Below are positions 1 to 9,404 of a stretch of 64,000 nucleotides of DNA, in pieces (the stretch's first letter is position 1; each line of letters starts with the position of its first letter). The notes under the pieces were generated by a model that was not told where the DNA came from, did not search any database, and saw only the letters and a list, made by a program, of their open reading frames with translations. The position numbers and the translations under genes were made by a program. Where the stretch lies: positions 21,893,338 through 21,957,337 of the forward strand of contig CM039505.1 of assembly GCA_022432975.1 (NCBI GenBank), read 5' to 3'. This DNA comes from Begonia masoniana (Eukaryota > Streptophyta > Magnoliopsida > Cucurbitales > Begoniaceae).

Positions 1-131
1 ATAAGTTGAAGTCTTTAAGTCTGCTAGGTACACTGTTAAAAAAAAAAAAAAAGAGAGAAGAGAGTCCAATTATGAATTAAAGTTTTAAGTAAAGTCAAGA
101 ATTTCGTGACGATCCTCCCCGGGTCGTTACA
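1..131 (+). mobile_element. 3' end of a truncated LTR (element J)
   Basis: The sequence ends in GGGTCGTTACA, a typical LTR terminus. The following five bases (132-136, GTTTC) continue directly into the interior of element B. In the second copy, B', the uninterrupted site is at 59995-59999, so this is the right edge of an insertion into B and the rest lies outside the window. The last 27 bases resemble the end of the element D LTR (minus strand at 44614), but the upstream part does not, so it is a related but different family. No primer-binding site follows, so this is a 3' LTR or a solo LTR. It contains an A-run near 40-54. Confidence 0.6.
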
Positions 132-1794
132 GTTTCCAACTCTAGCTTTGCTACCCTAATCGAGTAATTCTAAGAACTTAATGAGTACACTTCTTACCTT
201 AGGGTCTACTACCCTCTTAACGTCTGGGCTGCCTACTCAACTACACTAAGGCCTAAATTATCTAACGGGTGCCTCTAATTACCTCTCGGTAATAACAATG
301 CCTACATCTCCAAAGTTTTGACTTCACCTAACTCTATCCTCTATGGCCTAAAGCATTCATCACTTAGACCCTTAAATCTCTCTAACTTAGTTCTCAACTC
401 TAGCTTTTCCTCTAACTACGTTTACTTAATTATTTTTCTAATCTCATACTACTTAAATTATTAACTATCCTTTCAAAGTATATTATAAATTCTCAAACTT
501 ATGATCACTAAACTCAATTTAGCCAACTACTACTTCAGTCAGCACCAAACACTCTCAAATCATGAGGTCTAAACTAACTCGTTCCCAACTTATTCCAATC
601 CTCAAAGTATACTCACTCACATAAGACTAAAATCTACCGAGTAGACCTCTTATCTAAGTCCTCAATTTTAAAAATCCTTTCTATTTTACTATCTCATTTC
701 TTAAGAATCTAAGCTTTCATACATCTCTCAAATTCAACTTACTTCCAAGTTCACTAACATCGTCTACATCATTCTATTTATATCTCTCAATACCCAATAG
801 TTTGACCCTCTAATATCTCAAGGTCTAATGGCTTTCCAACTTGAAATAAATTTCTTCCTATTTCTATCCTCGATCTAATTAATATGAACACTCCTACATG
901 ATTCCTCAGATTCCACAATCACCCTCTTACCTCAAACAATCACATCCTCTAAAAGTGATAATCACAATTTACTTAAACTAGACGCTCAAATGCAATATAC
1001 ATTTACAACAGTATAGGGTGTCTCCCAGTAACTTTATTTCCAACTTCAACTCTTGTCTGGTTACTCGTATTCTAGAACTCCAAGGGTTTGCTAACTAGAG
1101 TCAACTTTCTATCTATCCACTTTTAGCTTTCAGAAAAAAAAAAACTCTCCCTAAGATAAGGAATTCTAGGTATAGCATCTTTAATCCTACTAATTACTCA
1201 GTACATACCCCCCTCAATCATTCACTTAGACTAAACCTCTTGAATACAGTTCATTGTGACTAACTCTAAATATCCCACCGTGCTCTCTCATCTTATCCAC
1301 ATAACGTACGTGCTAAGGGTCTCTCTAAGGGTCTCTCTATGGTTTAGGACATCTCCCAAAATTTCGTTTCTACCCTTAAACTCTCCTATAACTCATCGCA
1401 CCACAAACCTTCAAGGGTTTACTAAAGGCCCCCATTCTATCTATTCTAATCTTTTATCGCATAAGATGTAACTCTCTAAGGGAAACTCATCCTATGTGTA
1501 TCCTTCTTATGTTATACCTTGTCCGTTTCGCTTTTACCATAAATTCCTAGCTTGTAACACCCCTAATACCATACCCGTATTCCCCATATTTATTTATATA
1601 TTTTTTTTTTTTGTTATACTTATTACTTTCCTTTACTTTAAATAAAACTTTGTGCGGAATAAAAACTGAAGTTGAAAACAGAACTGAAATCAGAATTAAG
1701 TTTGAACCTTAGAAGCATTTAAAACAAACTATAACAATTAATAAAAGTTTAAAAAACATTAATTAAAAACATTTAAAGATTCATTCAGAAAGGG

Positions 1795-1820
1795 GAGGGC
1801 AGATTCGGAAATCTGCCCTC
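1795..1820. repeat. Short inverted repeat in the 600-bp insertion
   Basis: Eleven-base arms (1795-1805 and 1810-1820) pair perfectly around a four-base loop CGGA. It lies 15 bases before the larger palindrome at 1836-1883. Confidence 0.8.
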
Positions 1821-1835
1821 AGAATGGGGCAGCGC

Positions 1836-1883
1836 ACGTGGGTCGCTACAATAAAAGGCGCCTTTTATTGTAGCGACCCACGT
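1836..1883. repeat. 48-bp perfect palindrome
   Basis: Two 24-base arms (1836-1859 and 1860-1883) are exact reverse complements with no spacer, centred on GGCGCC. The arms carry the CACGTG-like edge and a TAGCGACCCACGT block. Such a long perfect palindrome is rare in a mutating repeat. Confidence 0.95.
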
Positions 1884-2096
1884 CCGAAACCCCGCCCAGC
1901 CCACGTCCCGAACCCCGGCCCAGCCCACGCCCTGCAACCCCGTCCCCGGCCCAGGTGCTCCTGGGTTTACACCGAGCGACGTGTCCAGCCACGTGTCCAG
2001 TCCGTGTTCAGCAGCGTGTCCGGCACGTGCTCCGCAACGTGTCCACTACTCACAGAACTTTCCCCTCCCTGCAGGGTAATTGTGCCTCCCCCCCCC

Positions 2097-2158
2097 ACTC
2101 GAACCCAGGACCCAGGGATATGATCCACAGGCTACAAGTGAGGAGTACCACTTAGCTA
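2097..2158 (-). promoter_or_regulatory. tRNA-like A and B box pair
   Basis: On the minus strand, TAGCTAAGTGG (2158-2148) fits the A-box consensus TRGYNNARNGG, and GGGTTCGAGT (2106-2097) fits the B-box core GGTTCGANTCC. About 41 bases separate them, close to tRNA spacing. Part of the A box comes from the TSD, so it may be a composite. No complete tRNA cloverleaf or CCA-proximal stem was recognised, so it is not called a tRNA gene. Confidence 0.4.
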
Positions 2159-2371
2159 TTCGAATCATCGATTCATTGCGTCTATAAGTTGGCTAAGGGA
2201 ATCCGCCGAGGTTGTCTCGATACTCTCGGGAGTTTCGTTCTACTCCTAAACAAGGTTAAGCAATTAATCTTAGCTATAAACAACTAAAAGCAAAGAAATA
2301 CTTACAGTCGGTGAAGCACGTTGCATGGAGGCCGGCATTGTCGGGTAATCCTTTGAACGAATCGACCATTT

Positions 2372-2384
2372 GGCTCTGATAACA
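2372..2384 (-). other. Primer-binding site of element B (left copy)
   Basis: On the minus strand this reads TGTTATCAGAGCC, one base away from the plant initiator-Met site TGGTATCAGAGCC, three bases inside the LTR edge at 2388. It fixes the element's orientation as minus. Confidence 0.75.
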
Positions 2385-2387
2385 TCT

Positions 2388-2476
2388 TGTAACGCCCCCG
2401 AACCCACCCCGGCTCGGTGCGCTACTTGACTCACTCTAACCCCGATTAAAACGACGTTTAAAAGAATTTTTGATAA
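2388..2476 (-). mobile_element. LTR of element B, left fragment (split by element A)
   Basis: This is the minus-strand 3' end of the B 5' LTR, from TGTAACGCCCCC to the GATAA duplicated by element A. It continues at 11658. The uninterrupted sequence is visible in both B' LTRs (around 57449 and 61730). Confidence 0.9.
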
Positions 2477-3179
2477 TGTAGCACCTGGTTCTATCGAACC
2501 AGCCTTTTATTATTAAAGTAATACACTTGACTAGGTAATGAATTAAATAAGGTTATTGAACAACTTGTTAAGGGTATTAGAGTAATTTACAATTTTCAAA
2601 AGTTGGATAACGTATTTAAGGATAAGGGTTGGGTTTAATGCACTGTAGCCGCCACCCCCTCTCATACTCTTCTCTTCGGAAACTTTCAGCTCAAGCAGCC
2701 GAGCTCTCTAGGCGATTCTCCTCGCTCGGTTCTCCTTCGACTTAGGTAAGTTTCTTTTCCTTATTTCTCTTGTGGTATAGTGGTGAAATGCCTGGAGGAT
2801 TGCAATGTGAGGATTTTGAGGATGCTGAGATTGAGTGTAGATTCGGGTTTTAGCGATAAGTAGGAATGCTCGGGTAGTAGAGTTTCTAGCTAGATTTCTC
2901 GAACCTCTGTTTTATATTTTGAAAGGTTTAGTGAAGCCTTGATTTATATTCTGTATGAACTTAGGTGAACAGACCTCCGAAGTAGCTACCAACCAAACAG
3001 ATTTCCAGGAGCCAGGTAAGTAAAGTATTGCTTGTGCCTTCGGGCCTACATCACAAAACAGTAGGTTTATGTATGCTTGAACGTTTCTATTGTCCATGCA
3101 TCATGTTTTGTTAAAAGTTACGAAAATGAATTTCATGTAAGGAATGGTAAGGTATGAACTGTATGCGACAGACAAGCTA

Positions 3180-3366
3180 TTAAGGGAACTAATCCACCCC
3201 TTAACTTATGAAGGGATTTAGACATTGGGAGAATTGATCCCACTCCCAAGGGAACCATGGGATCAGATCAAGTGTTAAGGGAATTCATCTGCCCCTTAAT
3301 TAAGTAGGAGGATGTAGACATTGGGAGAATTGATCCCACTCCCAAGGGAACCATGGGATCAGATCA
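3180..3366 (+). repeat. Two-unit tandem repeat in A LTR
   Basis: Two units of about 93-96 bp each begin TTAAGGGAA and carry GGGAGAATTGATCCCACTCC followed by CCATGGGATCAGATCA. GGGA-ATTGAT-TCCC-like inverted words give local hairpin potential. The same pair recurs in the 3' LTR at about 10108-10294. Confidence 0.85.
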
Positions 3367-3930
3367 TGTTATGAACGAATGCGTATGCCACTGAGATGAG
3401 AAAAATAGAAACTGCATATTTAGGAGTTTAAGTTCAGCATTTTACTTCATTCATATACTGCTTTACTTACTTAGCATTAGGCTAATAGATGAGTTTTGTG
3501 ATGTAGGTGAAGAAGTGTTAGCAGGTGTGTCTCCTGATCGTGTTGAGGAATAGTGGACGTTGGAGGAGTGCATTCAGGCTTCGGCATGGTAACTGATGGG
3601 GCGGTTTAGCATGTTGTCTACAGATGTGGAGGTTTAGTGGATAATGATTTAATCGAGTATATGAAGTTTTTAGTAAATGAGATTACAGCTATTTGACTTT
3701 GTTTTCAAGAATTTCTGGTTTTCATGTTTTTACCGATTTTGATTAATACAATGACTTGGAGTGTTATGAATGGATTTTTGGTAAAATGTTTTAAGTCTGT
3801 TAGATAGTCGAAGCTTTCTCGGGTTATAGACAGGTTGTTTAGTCCATTGGTAGGAATTGAATAATTTTTGTATCAGTGGATATGTGTAGAGGTTTATTGC
3901 GTTCTGTGGAAGGAAATCGTGTTGATGTCT

Positions 3931-4446
3931 ATCGGAAGAAGGAAGTCTATCGGTAGATGTGGTGTGTCAGTCTGTCGGAAGATGAAAGTCTATCGGCAGA
4001 TGCCTTAAGGAGTCACGTGAGAAGCACGTGTCGGCAAATGTAGTCTATTCGATCGGAAGGTGTAGAGTATTAAGTCATCGAGTAGTGATCGGCAGGTGTA
4101 GTCTGAGAGAGTTAAGGGGTTTTGTCGTTTAGCGAATCGGAAGATGTAGAGTAATCTGTTTGTCGTAGTGAATCGGAAGATGTAGTGTATGTTTTAATTC
4201 TATCGGAAGGAGTCATATTGTTGTTATCGGAAGATGTCGTGTGTTTATCTATTGAGAGATGAAATTGCACTGACTTCATCGGCAGATGAAGTTATGTTGA
4301 CTTCATCGGCAGATGAAGTGGTGTATGAAGTTCTCACGACTTCATCGGCAGATGAAGTTGTGGGTGAAGTCGTGTAGACGTCATCGGCAGAAGCCTTTGG
4401 TTTTCTACTTCTGCTTCTTCTGTTGACTTTGTCGTCGGCAGATGAA
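3931..4446 (+). repeat. Array of ATCGG(C/A)AGATG motifs in A 5' LTR
   Basis: About sixteen variants of ATCGGMAGATG lie within 516 bp, irregularly spaced. Three occur inside a 20-bp inverted repeat ACTTCATCGGCAGATGAAGT (4273-4292, 4300-4319, 4339-4358) with 8-base arms and loop GGCA. The array lies at 65-87 percent of the LTR length. An equivalent array is in the 3' LTR and, in the matching orientation, in element D. Confidence 0.9.
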
Positions 4447-4732
4447 TTCGACTTTTGTAATTCCTTGAGTAGTCCATCACTTAAAACCTTAATTCTTTTG
4501 ACCGGACACTTGAAATATTTCCATTAATCTTTCCAACAATATTTTCACCGCTAGTTTAATCCCATTGTAGTTTTAAATAATTTTTCCGCTGCAAGGTTTT
4601 CAAATGTTTTGAACGTTTAGTAAACGTCAAATTTTGTATGTCGAATGAAGTTTTAAATTTATTTGAAATTTCTTAGTCATGGTCAAGTAATGAGTAGCGA
4701 ACCGGGTTCAGATAACTCGGGGCGTTACAGTA

Positions 4733-4745
4733 TGGTATCAGAGAC
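4733..4745 (+). other. Primer-binding site of element A
   Basis: TGGTATCAGAGAC begins three bases after the 5' LTR. It matches the 3' end of the initiator-Met tRNA except near its own end, and primes minus-strand DNA synthesis in this family. Confidence 0.9.
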
Positions 4746-4842
4746 ATTCAGTTAAACCGTTCAAAAGATTACTCATCAGTGCCAACCGTCGCATGAAAGT
4801 ACTCCAACAACTGTAAGTGTTTATGTTAGCTTCAGTTATAAG

Positions 4843-7800
4843 ATGTTTATGAGTATAGATAACTTTGTGCAGAGCCTTAGACAAATGGCTAGACGACCAG
4901 GGAGACCAAGAGTACCTAGGGAGATGCCAAACTTGAGGAATGAAGAAGATTCAAGTGTAATTAGACAGCTGACGGAGTTGATGCGTCAGCAGACAGATAT
5001 TGTGCGACAGCAATCTGACCAGTTAGGTGTGTTATTGAGTCGGGAAACACAAGGAAGTGCCAATTCAGGTCACGTCAATGAGCATTCAGGGGATAGATTT
5101 CGTAGGCTGCAACCGCCCACATTTGATGGAAAGTCATCTAACCCGATTGTTGCTGAGGAATGGCTTCGAAAGATAGAGAGCATGTTCAGGTGTGCCAATG
5201 TTGGAGAAGGGGAGAAAGTCATTTTGGCAACGTTTCATCTAGCCGGTGATGCGCAGCTTTGGTGGGAATCGCTGGAGATCACCACCGATGTTGCAACCAT
5301 GTCTTGGTCACAATTCAAGGAAGTCTTTTACGAGAAATACTTTAGCACCACTGTCCAGAACGCTAAGAAGGCTGAGTTTTTGAGCTTGAAGCAGACTGGG
5401 TCTGTGGCAGAGTACAACAGACAATTTGAGTCTCTGTCAAGGTTTGCTGGATACCTCGTTCATAGGAATGAGGACAAAGTGTTTCAATACCTGCAAGGTC
5501 TAAAGCCAGAAATTTACAGAGGAGTAAAGTATTCAGGCATCAAAGGCTTGTCATTCAGCGAAGTAGTGTCTACTGCATTGGAGGCAGAAGAAGCTGAAAT
5601 GAAGTGTGCTGGACCAAAGGAAGCCCCGCGAAAGTTCTTTCAGCCCCACCAACAGAGGGGAATAAAGAGACCCGCTGAAGGTCAGAGTGATCAAGGTTCT
5701 GGAAAGAAGGTACCGGACACCAAGAAGTTTCCTCAGTGCATGAAATGTATGAAGAGCCACCCGGGCGAGTGTAAGTTTGGGACTGGTAAGTGTTATAACT
5801 GTGAGGGGTTTGGGCATTCGTTTAAGGATTGCCCGAAGCCCAGGGTCCTTCGATGTTTCAACTGTAATAAGACTGGCCACGTCATCAGAGACTGCCCAAC
5901 GTTGAAGAGTGGCCCTGCTAAGATAAAACCGAGAATATTTTCCATGATGGAGTCGGGCGAAGAGGACCAGCCCGCTGTTGTGTCAGGTACTATATTGGTT
6001 AATTCTATGCCTGCTTTTACCTTGCTAGATTCAGGAGCAACCCATTCTTTTGTTGCGTCTACTTTTGCTGATAAGTTAGAAGTACAATCCACACCTTCTA
6101 GGCATGTATTCAATGTTGCTTTACCCTCTGGTGAACATTTACATTCCAACCAAGTGTTGCATGATTGCATGGTATTAGTAGGGGACAAAAATCTATCTGC
6201 TGATTTAATTGTTATGGATATAGTGGGATTTGATGTAATCTTAGGAATGGATTGGTTGTTTAAACACCACGCCATAATTGATTGTAGGACTGGGATAGTT
6301 AGTTTCCAACCCCCTGGTGGTTTGAAACATACCTTCCAAGCTTCAGAGAAGAGTAAGGAAATGTCTGTTATGACTTCTTTAAATTTTAGACCTTCACCAT
6401 GCAAGGAGTACTTGTGCTTCTTGGCATGTGTTCTAGATACACAACTTGTAGGTAAGGCAACTCCTCAAAATATCCTTGCTGTCCAAGACTTCCCAGAAGT
6501 GTTTCTAGATGACCTTCCCGGTTTGCCACCGGATAGAGAAATTGAGTTTGTTGTAGATGTCTACCCTGGAGCAGAACCTGTGTCTAAAAATCCATATAGG
6601 CTAGCACCAACAGAACTTAAGGAGTTAAAGAAACAGTTGGAGGACTTGTTGGAGAAGGGATTCATACGCCCTAACTTCTCACCGTGGGGTGCACCTGTCC
6701 TCTTTGTCAAGAAGAAAGATGGATCGATGCGTATGTGCATAGACTATAGAGAATTAAACAAGCTAACCATCAAAAACAAGTATCCACTACCGAGAATTGA
6801 TGACTTATTTGACCAGCTTAGGGGTGCGAGAGTTTTCTCTAAGATTGACTTAAGGTCCGGTTATTACCAATTGAAGGTTAAATCCGAAGACATCCCAAAG
6901 ACTGCTTTTCGTACAAGGTATGGACACTATGAGTTTTTGGTCATGTCTTTTGGTTTGACAAATGCACCAGCAGCCTTCATGGATCTCATGAATAGGGTGT
7001 TTCGTGAGTATTTAGATAAGTTTGTTATTGTATTCATTGATGACATCCTAATCTACTCTAAAACTGAGGACGAGCATGCAAGGCATTTGGGTTTGGTGTT
7101 GGAGTTACTAAGACAGCACCAACTTTATGCTAAGTTTTCCAAGTGTGAATTTTGGTTGGACAGAGTTCACTTTCTTGGTCACGTGATCTCTGGTGATGGA
7201 ATATCTGTCGATCCAGCTAAAGTTCAAGCAGTTAAGGAATGGCCCCAACCGAAGAATGCTACAGATATCAGGAGCTTTCTTGGACTAGCAGGGTACTACA
7301 GAAAGTTCATTGAGGGGTTTTCGAAGATTGCCACACCCCTCACTATGTTAACAAGGAAAAATGTAAAGTATATTTGGACTGATAAGTGTGAGTTCAGTTT
7401 CCAAACCTTAAAGCAGAAACTGACCAATGCACCTATACTAACCCTTCCTGTTGAAAATGGTAAGTTTAGTATTTATTGCGATGCTTCCAAAATTGGACTT
7501 GGCTGTGTTTTGATGCAAGACGGAAAAGTTATAGCTTATGCATCTAGGCAATTAAAAGTGCACGAGAAGAATTATCCTACTCATGACTTAGAATTAGCTG
7601 CAGTGGTTTTTGCATTAAAGATTTGGAGGCACTACCTGTATGGACAAACTTGCGAAATATTTTCGGATCATAAGAGTCTGAAGTACATTTTCACACAGAA
7701 GGAGCTAAACATGAGGCAACGTAGATGGTTGGAATTTGTAAAAGACTATGACTTTGAGATTAAGTATCATCCCGGCAAAGCGAATGTAGTGGCGGACGCT

Positions 7801-9369
7801 TTGAGCAGGGTGACTCCATCGGTTTCTACGTTGATGCTAGACATACCGATAGCCTTAGAGACTGAATTCCTAAGGTTTAACCTTGAAGCAGTATCTAGCG
7901 TGTCAGCCATGCTTTCGGCCATATCTTTGAGGCCTACTATTTTGGGGAGAATAAAGGAAGTTCAAATGAAAGACGCTGAATGCAATAAGTATAAGCTGTA
8001 CATAGATTCTACTGTCAAGACAGATTTCAACTGCTCGGCTGATGGAATCCTTAAGTTTAGAAATAGATGGTTTGTTCCAGCTAATGTCGAGCTTCGAAAG
8101 GAAATTCTATCCGAGGCTCATTCTTCTAGACTCTCTATTCATCCTGGAAGTACTAAGATGTACAGGGATCTCAAGCAGCATTTTTGGTGGCCAAGTATGA
8201 AAAGATGTGTGGCGGAGTACGTGGAGTCATGTTTGGTCTGCCAGCAGGTCAAAGCTGAACATCAGAGGCCTGGAGGAACATTGCAACCCCTACCAGTTCC
8301 GGAATGGAAGTGGGAACAAGTGACAATGGATTTTGTTACAGGATTGCCTAGAACAGCAAAAGGACACGATGCAATTTGGGTAATAGTTGATCGTTTGACC
8401 AAATCCGCCCATTTTCTGCCTATTAAGATAACATATTCGTTGGATCAACTAGCAGAGTTGTATGTGCAAGAGATCATTAGATTACATGGAGTTCCAAGCA
8501 CTATAGTTTCAGACCGAGACTCTAGATTTACATCTAAGTTTTGGAAAAGTTTGCATAAGGCTATGGGAACGCAACTTAACTTTAGCACAGCCTTTCACCC
8601 TCAAACAGATGGACAATCCGAGAGAACTATTCAGACCTTAGAGGATATGCTCCGAGCGTGCATATTAGATTTCCAAGGATCTTGGAGTAAGTATTTACCA
8701 TTGGTAGAGTTCTCTTACAACAACAGTTTTCAGGCGACAATAGGAATGGCACCGTATGAGGCATTATATGGACGAAAATGCAGATCACCGTTGTACTGGG
8801 ATGAAGTTGGTGAAGCACAACTACTAGGTTCTGATATCGTGCAGCAAACAGTGGAGAAGATTGCCCTCATCCGACAGAGAATTTTGACAGCTCAAAGCCG
8901 ACAGAAAAGCTATGCAGACAAGAGGAGAAGAGAACTGGAATTTGAAGTAGAGGATGAAGTTTTTCTTAAGATATCACCATTCAAAGGAGTTGTGAGGTTT
9001 GGAAAGAGGGGCAAACTAAATCCTAGATTTGTTGGACCGTTCCCAATTCTGAAGAAGATCGGGAAAACAGCTTATCAGTTACAGCTACCAGCCTCTATGG
9101 GAGGAATACATAACGTGTTTCATGTCTCTATGTTAAAGAAGTGTGTGCGGGATCCAGCTCAAGTTATTGAACAGCAAAGCATTGAAATTCAACCTACACT
9201 TACCTATGAAGAAAAGCTAGTAAAGATTTTAGATTTTGCAGTGAAGGTATTGCGCAACAAGGAGGTACCATTGGTAATAGTCTTGCGGCACAATCAGAAT
9301 ACAGAGGAGGCGACATGGGAGCGCCAGCAAGACATGTTAGACCAACATCCAGAGTTATTCAGGTACTGA
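4843..9369 (+). CDS. Intact gag-pol polyprotein of element A (Ty3/gypsy)
   Basis: A single 1508-codon frame encodes capsid and enzymes of the retrotransposon. Visible parts in order are: gag capsid core (about 85-240); two zinc knuckles of CX2CX4HX4C form starting at C317 and C338; aspartic protease with DSGATHSF at D396; reverse transcriptase with FIDDILIYS at D733/D734; RNase H starting around D880; integrase zinc finger with CLVC at 1130-1133; integrase catalytic triad D1163, D1224, E1260 with the usual 35-residue spacing; and a C-terminal GPF...FHVSMLKK module followed by a chromodomain-like tail with EEATWE. The start may be the in-frame ATG at 4885 (residue 15), which matches the start of related gags better. 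The stop overlaps the stem-loop before the polypurine tract. No premature stops or frameshifts were found, so the gene is plausibly functional. Confidence 0.97.
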   Translation: MFMSIDNFVQSLRQMARRPGRPRVPREMPNLRNEEDSSVIRQLTELMRQQTDIVRQQSDQLGVLLSRETQGSANSGHVNEHSGDRFRRLQPPTFDGKSSNPIVAEEWLRKIESMFRCANVGEGEKVILATFHLAGDAQLWWESLEITTDVATMSWSQFKEVFYEKYFSTTVQNAKKAEFLSLKQTGSVAEYNRQFESLSRFAGYLVHRNEDKVFQYLQGLKPEIYRGVKYSGIKGLSFSEVVSTALEAEEAEMKCAGPKEAPRKFFQPHQQRGIKRPAEGQSDQGSGKKVPDTKKFPQCMKCMKSHPGECKFGTGKCYNCEGFGHSFKDCPKPRVLRCFNCNKTGHVIRDCPTLKSGPAKIKPRIFSMMESGEEDQPAVVSGTILVNSMPAFTLLDSGATHSFVASTFADKLEVQSTPSRHVFNVALPSGEHLHSNQVLHDCMVLVGDKNLSADLIVMDIVGFDVILGMDWLFKHHAIIDCRTGIVSFQPPGGLKHTFQASEKSKEMSVMTSLNFRPSPCKEYLCFLACVLDTQLVGKATPQNILAVQDFPEVFLDDLPGLPPDREIEFVVDVYPGAEPVSKNPYRLAPTELKELKKQLEDLLEKGFIRPNFSPWGAPVLFVKKKDGSMRMCIDYRELNKLTIKNKYPLPRIDDLFDQLRGARVFSKIDLRSGYYQLKVKSEDIPKTAFRTRYGHYEFLVMSFGLTNAPAAFMDLMNRVFREYLDKFVIVFIDDILIYSKTEDEHARHLGLVLELLRQHQLYAKFSKCEFWLDRVHFLGHVISGDGISVDPAKVQAVKEWPQPKNATDIRSFLGLAGYYRKFIEGFSKIATPLTMLTRKNVKYIWTDKCEFSFQTLKQKLTNAPILTLPVENGKFSIYCDASKIGLGCVLMQDGKVIAYASRQLKVHEKNYPTHDLELAAVVFALKIWRHYLYGQTCEIFSDHKSLKYIFTQKELNMRQRRWLEFVKDYDFEIKYHPGKANVVADALSRVTPSVSTLMLDIPIALETEFLRFNLEAVSSVSAMLSAISLRPTILGRIKEVQMKDAECNKYKLYIDSTVKTDFNCSADGILKFRNRWFVPANVELRKEILSEAHSSRLSIHPGSTKMYRDLKQHFWWPSMKRCVAEYVESCLVCQQVKAEHQRPGGTLQPLPVPEWKWEQVTMDFVTGLPRTAKGHDAIWVIVDRLTKSAHFLPIKITYSLDQLAELYVQEIIRLHGVPSTIVSDRDSRFTSKFWKSLHKAMGTQLNFSTAFHPQTDGQSERTIQTLEDMLRACILDFQGSWSKYLPLVEFSYNNSFQATIGMAPYEALYGRKCRSPLYWDEVGEAQLLGSDIVQQTVEKIALIRQRILTAQSRQKSYADKRRRELEFEVEDEVFLKISPFKGVVRFGKRGKLNPRFVGPFPILKKIGKTAYQLQLPASMGGIHNVFHVSMLKKCVRDPAQVIEQQSIEIQPTLTYEEKLVKILDFAVKVLRNKEVPLVIVLRHNQNTEEATWERQQDMLDQHPELFRY

Positions 9370-9387
9370 ATTTTGAGGACAAAATTC
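9368..9387 (+). promoter_or_regulatory. Stem-loop before the A polypurine tract
   Basis: GAATTTTG (9368-9375), loop AGGA, CAAAATTC (9380-9387) form a perfect 8-bp stem that overlaps the gag-pol stop codon. The 3' LTR starts 17 bases later. Equivalent structures with changed but still pairing stems occur in the other elements of the window. Confidence 0.75.
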
Positions 9388-9391
9388 CTTT

Positions 9392-9404
9392 AAGGAGGGT
9401 AGAT
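9392..9404 (+). other. Polypurine tract of element A
   Basis: AAGGAGGGTAGAT lies immediately before the 3' LTR; it would prime plus-strand DNA synthesis. Confidence 0.85.

Larger units (their letters stand above)
1553..2152. mobile_element. 600-bp insertion with 5-bp TSD, class uncertain
   Basis: TAGCT is present on both sides (1548-1552 and 2153-2157), and the second B copy has a single TAGCT at the matching place (about 61410), so the boundaries are well defined. The left end reads TGTAACACCCC like an LTR start, but the right end is TACCACT rather than ...CA. The middle holds a GC-rich stretch with repeated CACGT words, a 48-bp perfect palindrome and a smaller hairpin. The right end resembles a tRNA-type internal promoter on the minus strand. 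It could be a tRNA-derived SINE, a rearranged solo LTR or a chimera; I cannot decide. Confidence 0.55.
132..2387 (-). mobile_element. Interior of non-coding LTR element B (left copy)
   Basis: This is a near-identical copy of 59995-61644, about 1 percent different by eye, with an extra 600-bp insertion at 1553-2152. It lies between the J insertion and the B LTR. On the minus strand it starts with a primer-binding site at 2372-2384 directly next to the LTR. I see no gag or pol similarity in any frame, and all reading frames are short. It is therefore the interior of a non-autonomous (LARD-like) element whose proteins must come from another family. Confidence 0.75.
2477..4729 (+). repeat. 5' LTR of element A
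   Basis: It begins TGTAGCACC and ends GCGTTACA. Inside are two AGGTAAGT words (2744-2751 and 3014-3021), GGGCCTACATCAC at 3042, a two-unit tandem repeat (3180-3366), a GATGTAGGTGA block near 3500 and an array of ATCGGCAGATG-type motifs (3931-4446). No TATA box was assigned with confidence. Confidence 0.95.

Noticed and set aside
2097..2158. Functional tRNA gene
   Set aside because: Only A- and B-box-like words are present; the acceptor and anticodon stems were not found.
2912..3097. 61-codon minus-strand frame identical at 9840-10025
   Set aside because: It is a duplicate in the two A LTRs, spans the donor-like region on the opposite strand and has no domain.
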